NCBI GenBank assembly: GCA_038522635.1
Contig: JBCBJZ010000105.1
Coordinates: forward strand, 1 to 13,797
Reading direction: 5' to 3'
Length of the DNA: 13,797 bases
Origin: JBCBJZ01 sp038522635
GTDB taxonomy: Bacteria; Pseudomonadota; Alphaproteobacteria; Rhizobiales; Hyphomicrobiaceae
The stretch's first letter is position 1; each line of letters begins with the position of its first letter. Positions 12,913 through 13,797 of this stretch are shown here, piece after piece. The translations under genes were made by a program, and so were the position numbers. A model generated the notes under the pieces. The model saw only the letters and a list, made by a program, of their open reading frames with translations. It ran no database searches and was not told the origin of the DNA.

Positions 12913-13381
12913 CTTTTTCCCGATCCTAACCGGGCACATGGCTTACAGTTTATTCGCGAGACTTGGGTCACATCCGGGCCGAACGGGGTGATTATGAGTT
13001 GCAGGCTTTTCTGTTACAAGTCGATACATCCAAGATCGCAGGCCATACGGCTAATGAGCCAAATGCGATCGTCCACCTCCTTTATGCCGAACCTCTAACC
13101 GGGCCATGACGGTCTGCACCTTAACGCGGCGCGGACAACGCCACCATCTTGGCTCGCCCCGTGGCGGCAAATGCGCAAGGCCGCATCGCCCGTCAGGCGT
13201 CATTCCGGTTCACCGAATGATGATGTCATGTGACTGGAAGCGAAAAAGCTCGGGTCGCAATGTGACTTCGACGGTTCGAGCCAGGTCTCCAACGCGCCTA
13301 CCCGATGCGCCGTGACTTGCGCAGGCGGCTCGCCCGCAAGCTCGTCCTTCGGGGAGGCGTTTGAAGGTGAAAGGATATGCA
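12913..13381. other. Intergenic region after tRNA-Gln with no recognisable gene
   Basis: These 469 bases hold no frame I can support. The longest candidates (13106-13315 plus, 13200-13382 minus) lack ribosome-binding sites and resemble no family I know. The string CTAACCGGGC occurs near 12927 and again, as CTAACCGGGCC, near 13097. Composition is visibly less GC-rich than the left part of the window. It could be degraded coding sequence or imported DNA next to a tRNA gene, but I see no integrase and no copy of the tRNA-Gln 3' end within the window. Confidence 0.5.
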
Positions 13382-13797
13382 ATGGCGTCTGTGATCTGCT
13401 CTCAATCCCGGAACTTGTTGGTTGCCTTTGTCGTCACACTTTGCCTGTTCAGGTCGGATATTGCTCCGGCTCAGCAAGCAGGGCCGTTGCCAGACTATGT
13501 GATCAAGGAATTTGGCCAACCGCCGGCGGTCCCCAAAGGCCCCTTCTCCCCGGAGTTGCAAGCCGCAGTACAAACGGCTTTGATCGACAGTAGTAAGCAG
13601 AAGACTTGGGGCCGAGACCAAGCCATAGCCTTGGCTGAAATCGCAAAATCAAGGGATCCAAGGGTCGCCTGGGTCATCAGCGATTTAATGCGCTTCATGA
13701 CCTCCAGTCGATTGAACACCGAACTCGCCAAAGCCGCATCTGCGCTACTAGATATAAAGCTACCGACGACGAACAAATGGGGAAAAATAACCAACCA
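13382..13797 (+). CDS. Exported protein, partial at right edge; possibly DUF3179-like
   Basis: The frame is open from ATG 13382 to the window end, giving 138 residues. AAAGGA lies six bases before the ATG, supporting the start. Residues 1-30 form a signal peptide (hydrophobic core LLVAFVVTLCLF, cleavage after APA), followed by QQAGPLPDYVIKEFG. The helical segment GRDQAIALAEIAKSRDPRVA (77-96), then WVISDLMRF and LNTELAKAASALLDIKLP, looks HEAT-repeat-like and ends NKWGKITN. This resembles, from memory, the N-terminal part of some DUF3179 proteins, which begin with a short helical region before the domain; the domain itself would lie beyond the window. Codons such as ATA, TTA, AGG, CTA and AAA are more frequent than in the other genes here, suggesting a different origin or low expression. 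Confidence 0.7.
   Translation, partial: MASVICSQSRNLLVAFVVTLCLFRSDIAPAQQAGPLPDYVIKEFGQPPAVPKGPFSPELQAAVQTALIDSSKQKTWGRDQAIALAEIAKSRDPRVAWVISDLMRFMTSSRLNTELAKAASALLDIKLPTTNKWGKITN

Noticed and set aside
13271..13282. GGTTCGAGCC string resembling a tRNA T-arm
   Set aside because: No acceptor or anticodon stem can be built around it.
13106..13315. 69-codon plus-strand frame after tRNA-Gln
   Set aside because: No ribosome-binding site and no recognisable similarity; could at most be a gene remnant.

Overview
The window is GC-rich and looks like an ordinary chromosomal segment of an alphaproteobacterium, possibly of the Hyphomicrobiales/Rhizobiales type. Support comes from the rpsO-pnp pair, an RlmN with an extended N-terminus, a DUF938 protein, and a protocatechuate 3,4-dioxygenase pair. 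This placement is inference from gene content and codon usage, without any database search.

Layout. Positions 1-1696 (minus strand) carry rpsO followed by the 5' half of pnp, with a strong hairpin between them. Positions 2115-4714 hold two convergent exported proteins: a secreted protein with a lysozyme/SLT-like active-site signature, and an MltB-type lytic transglycosylase with a C-terminal peptidoglycan-binding domain. Positions 4897-8015 (plus strand) carry rlmN, which overlaps by one base a small four-helix membrane protein; a larger paralogue follows, with its own promoter and a long disordered tail. An unrecognised Trp/Met-rich protein follows at 8208-9011. On the minus strand come a DUF938 methyltransferase-like gene (9050-9667) and a three-gene operon (12429 down to 9797): pcaH, pcaG and an isopropylmalate/isocitrate-dehydrogenase-family oxidoreductase. 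Divergent from the operon is a tRNA-Pro(CGG)/tRNA-Gln(TTG) pair with a good sigma70-type promoter. Beyond tRNA-Gln there are about 470 bases with no recognisable gene, then an exported protein that runs off the right edge and shows less GC-biased codon use.

How the genes fit together. rpsO/pnp, rlmN and the tRNAs are translation and RNA-metabolism housekeeping genes. The two lysozyme-fold proteins act on the cell wall. pcaHG would open the ring of protocatechuate (or a related catechol) to a carboxymuconate. The co-directional dehydrogenase is not a standard member of the beta-ketoadipate pathway and is the most notable metabolic feature here. Other points of interest are a 23-bp direct repeat flanking the DUF938 gene, one copy of which forms half of a terminator-like hairpin pointing against the local genes, and the tandem membrane-protein paralogues after rlmN. 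I saw no CRISPR array, insertion sequence, rRNA or clear defence system.
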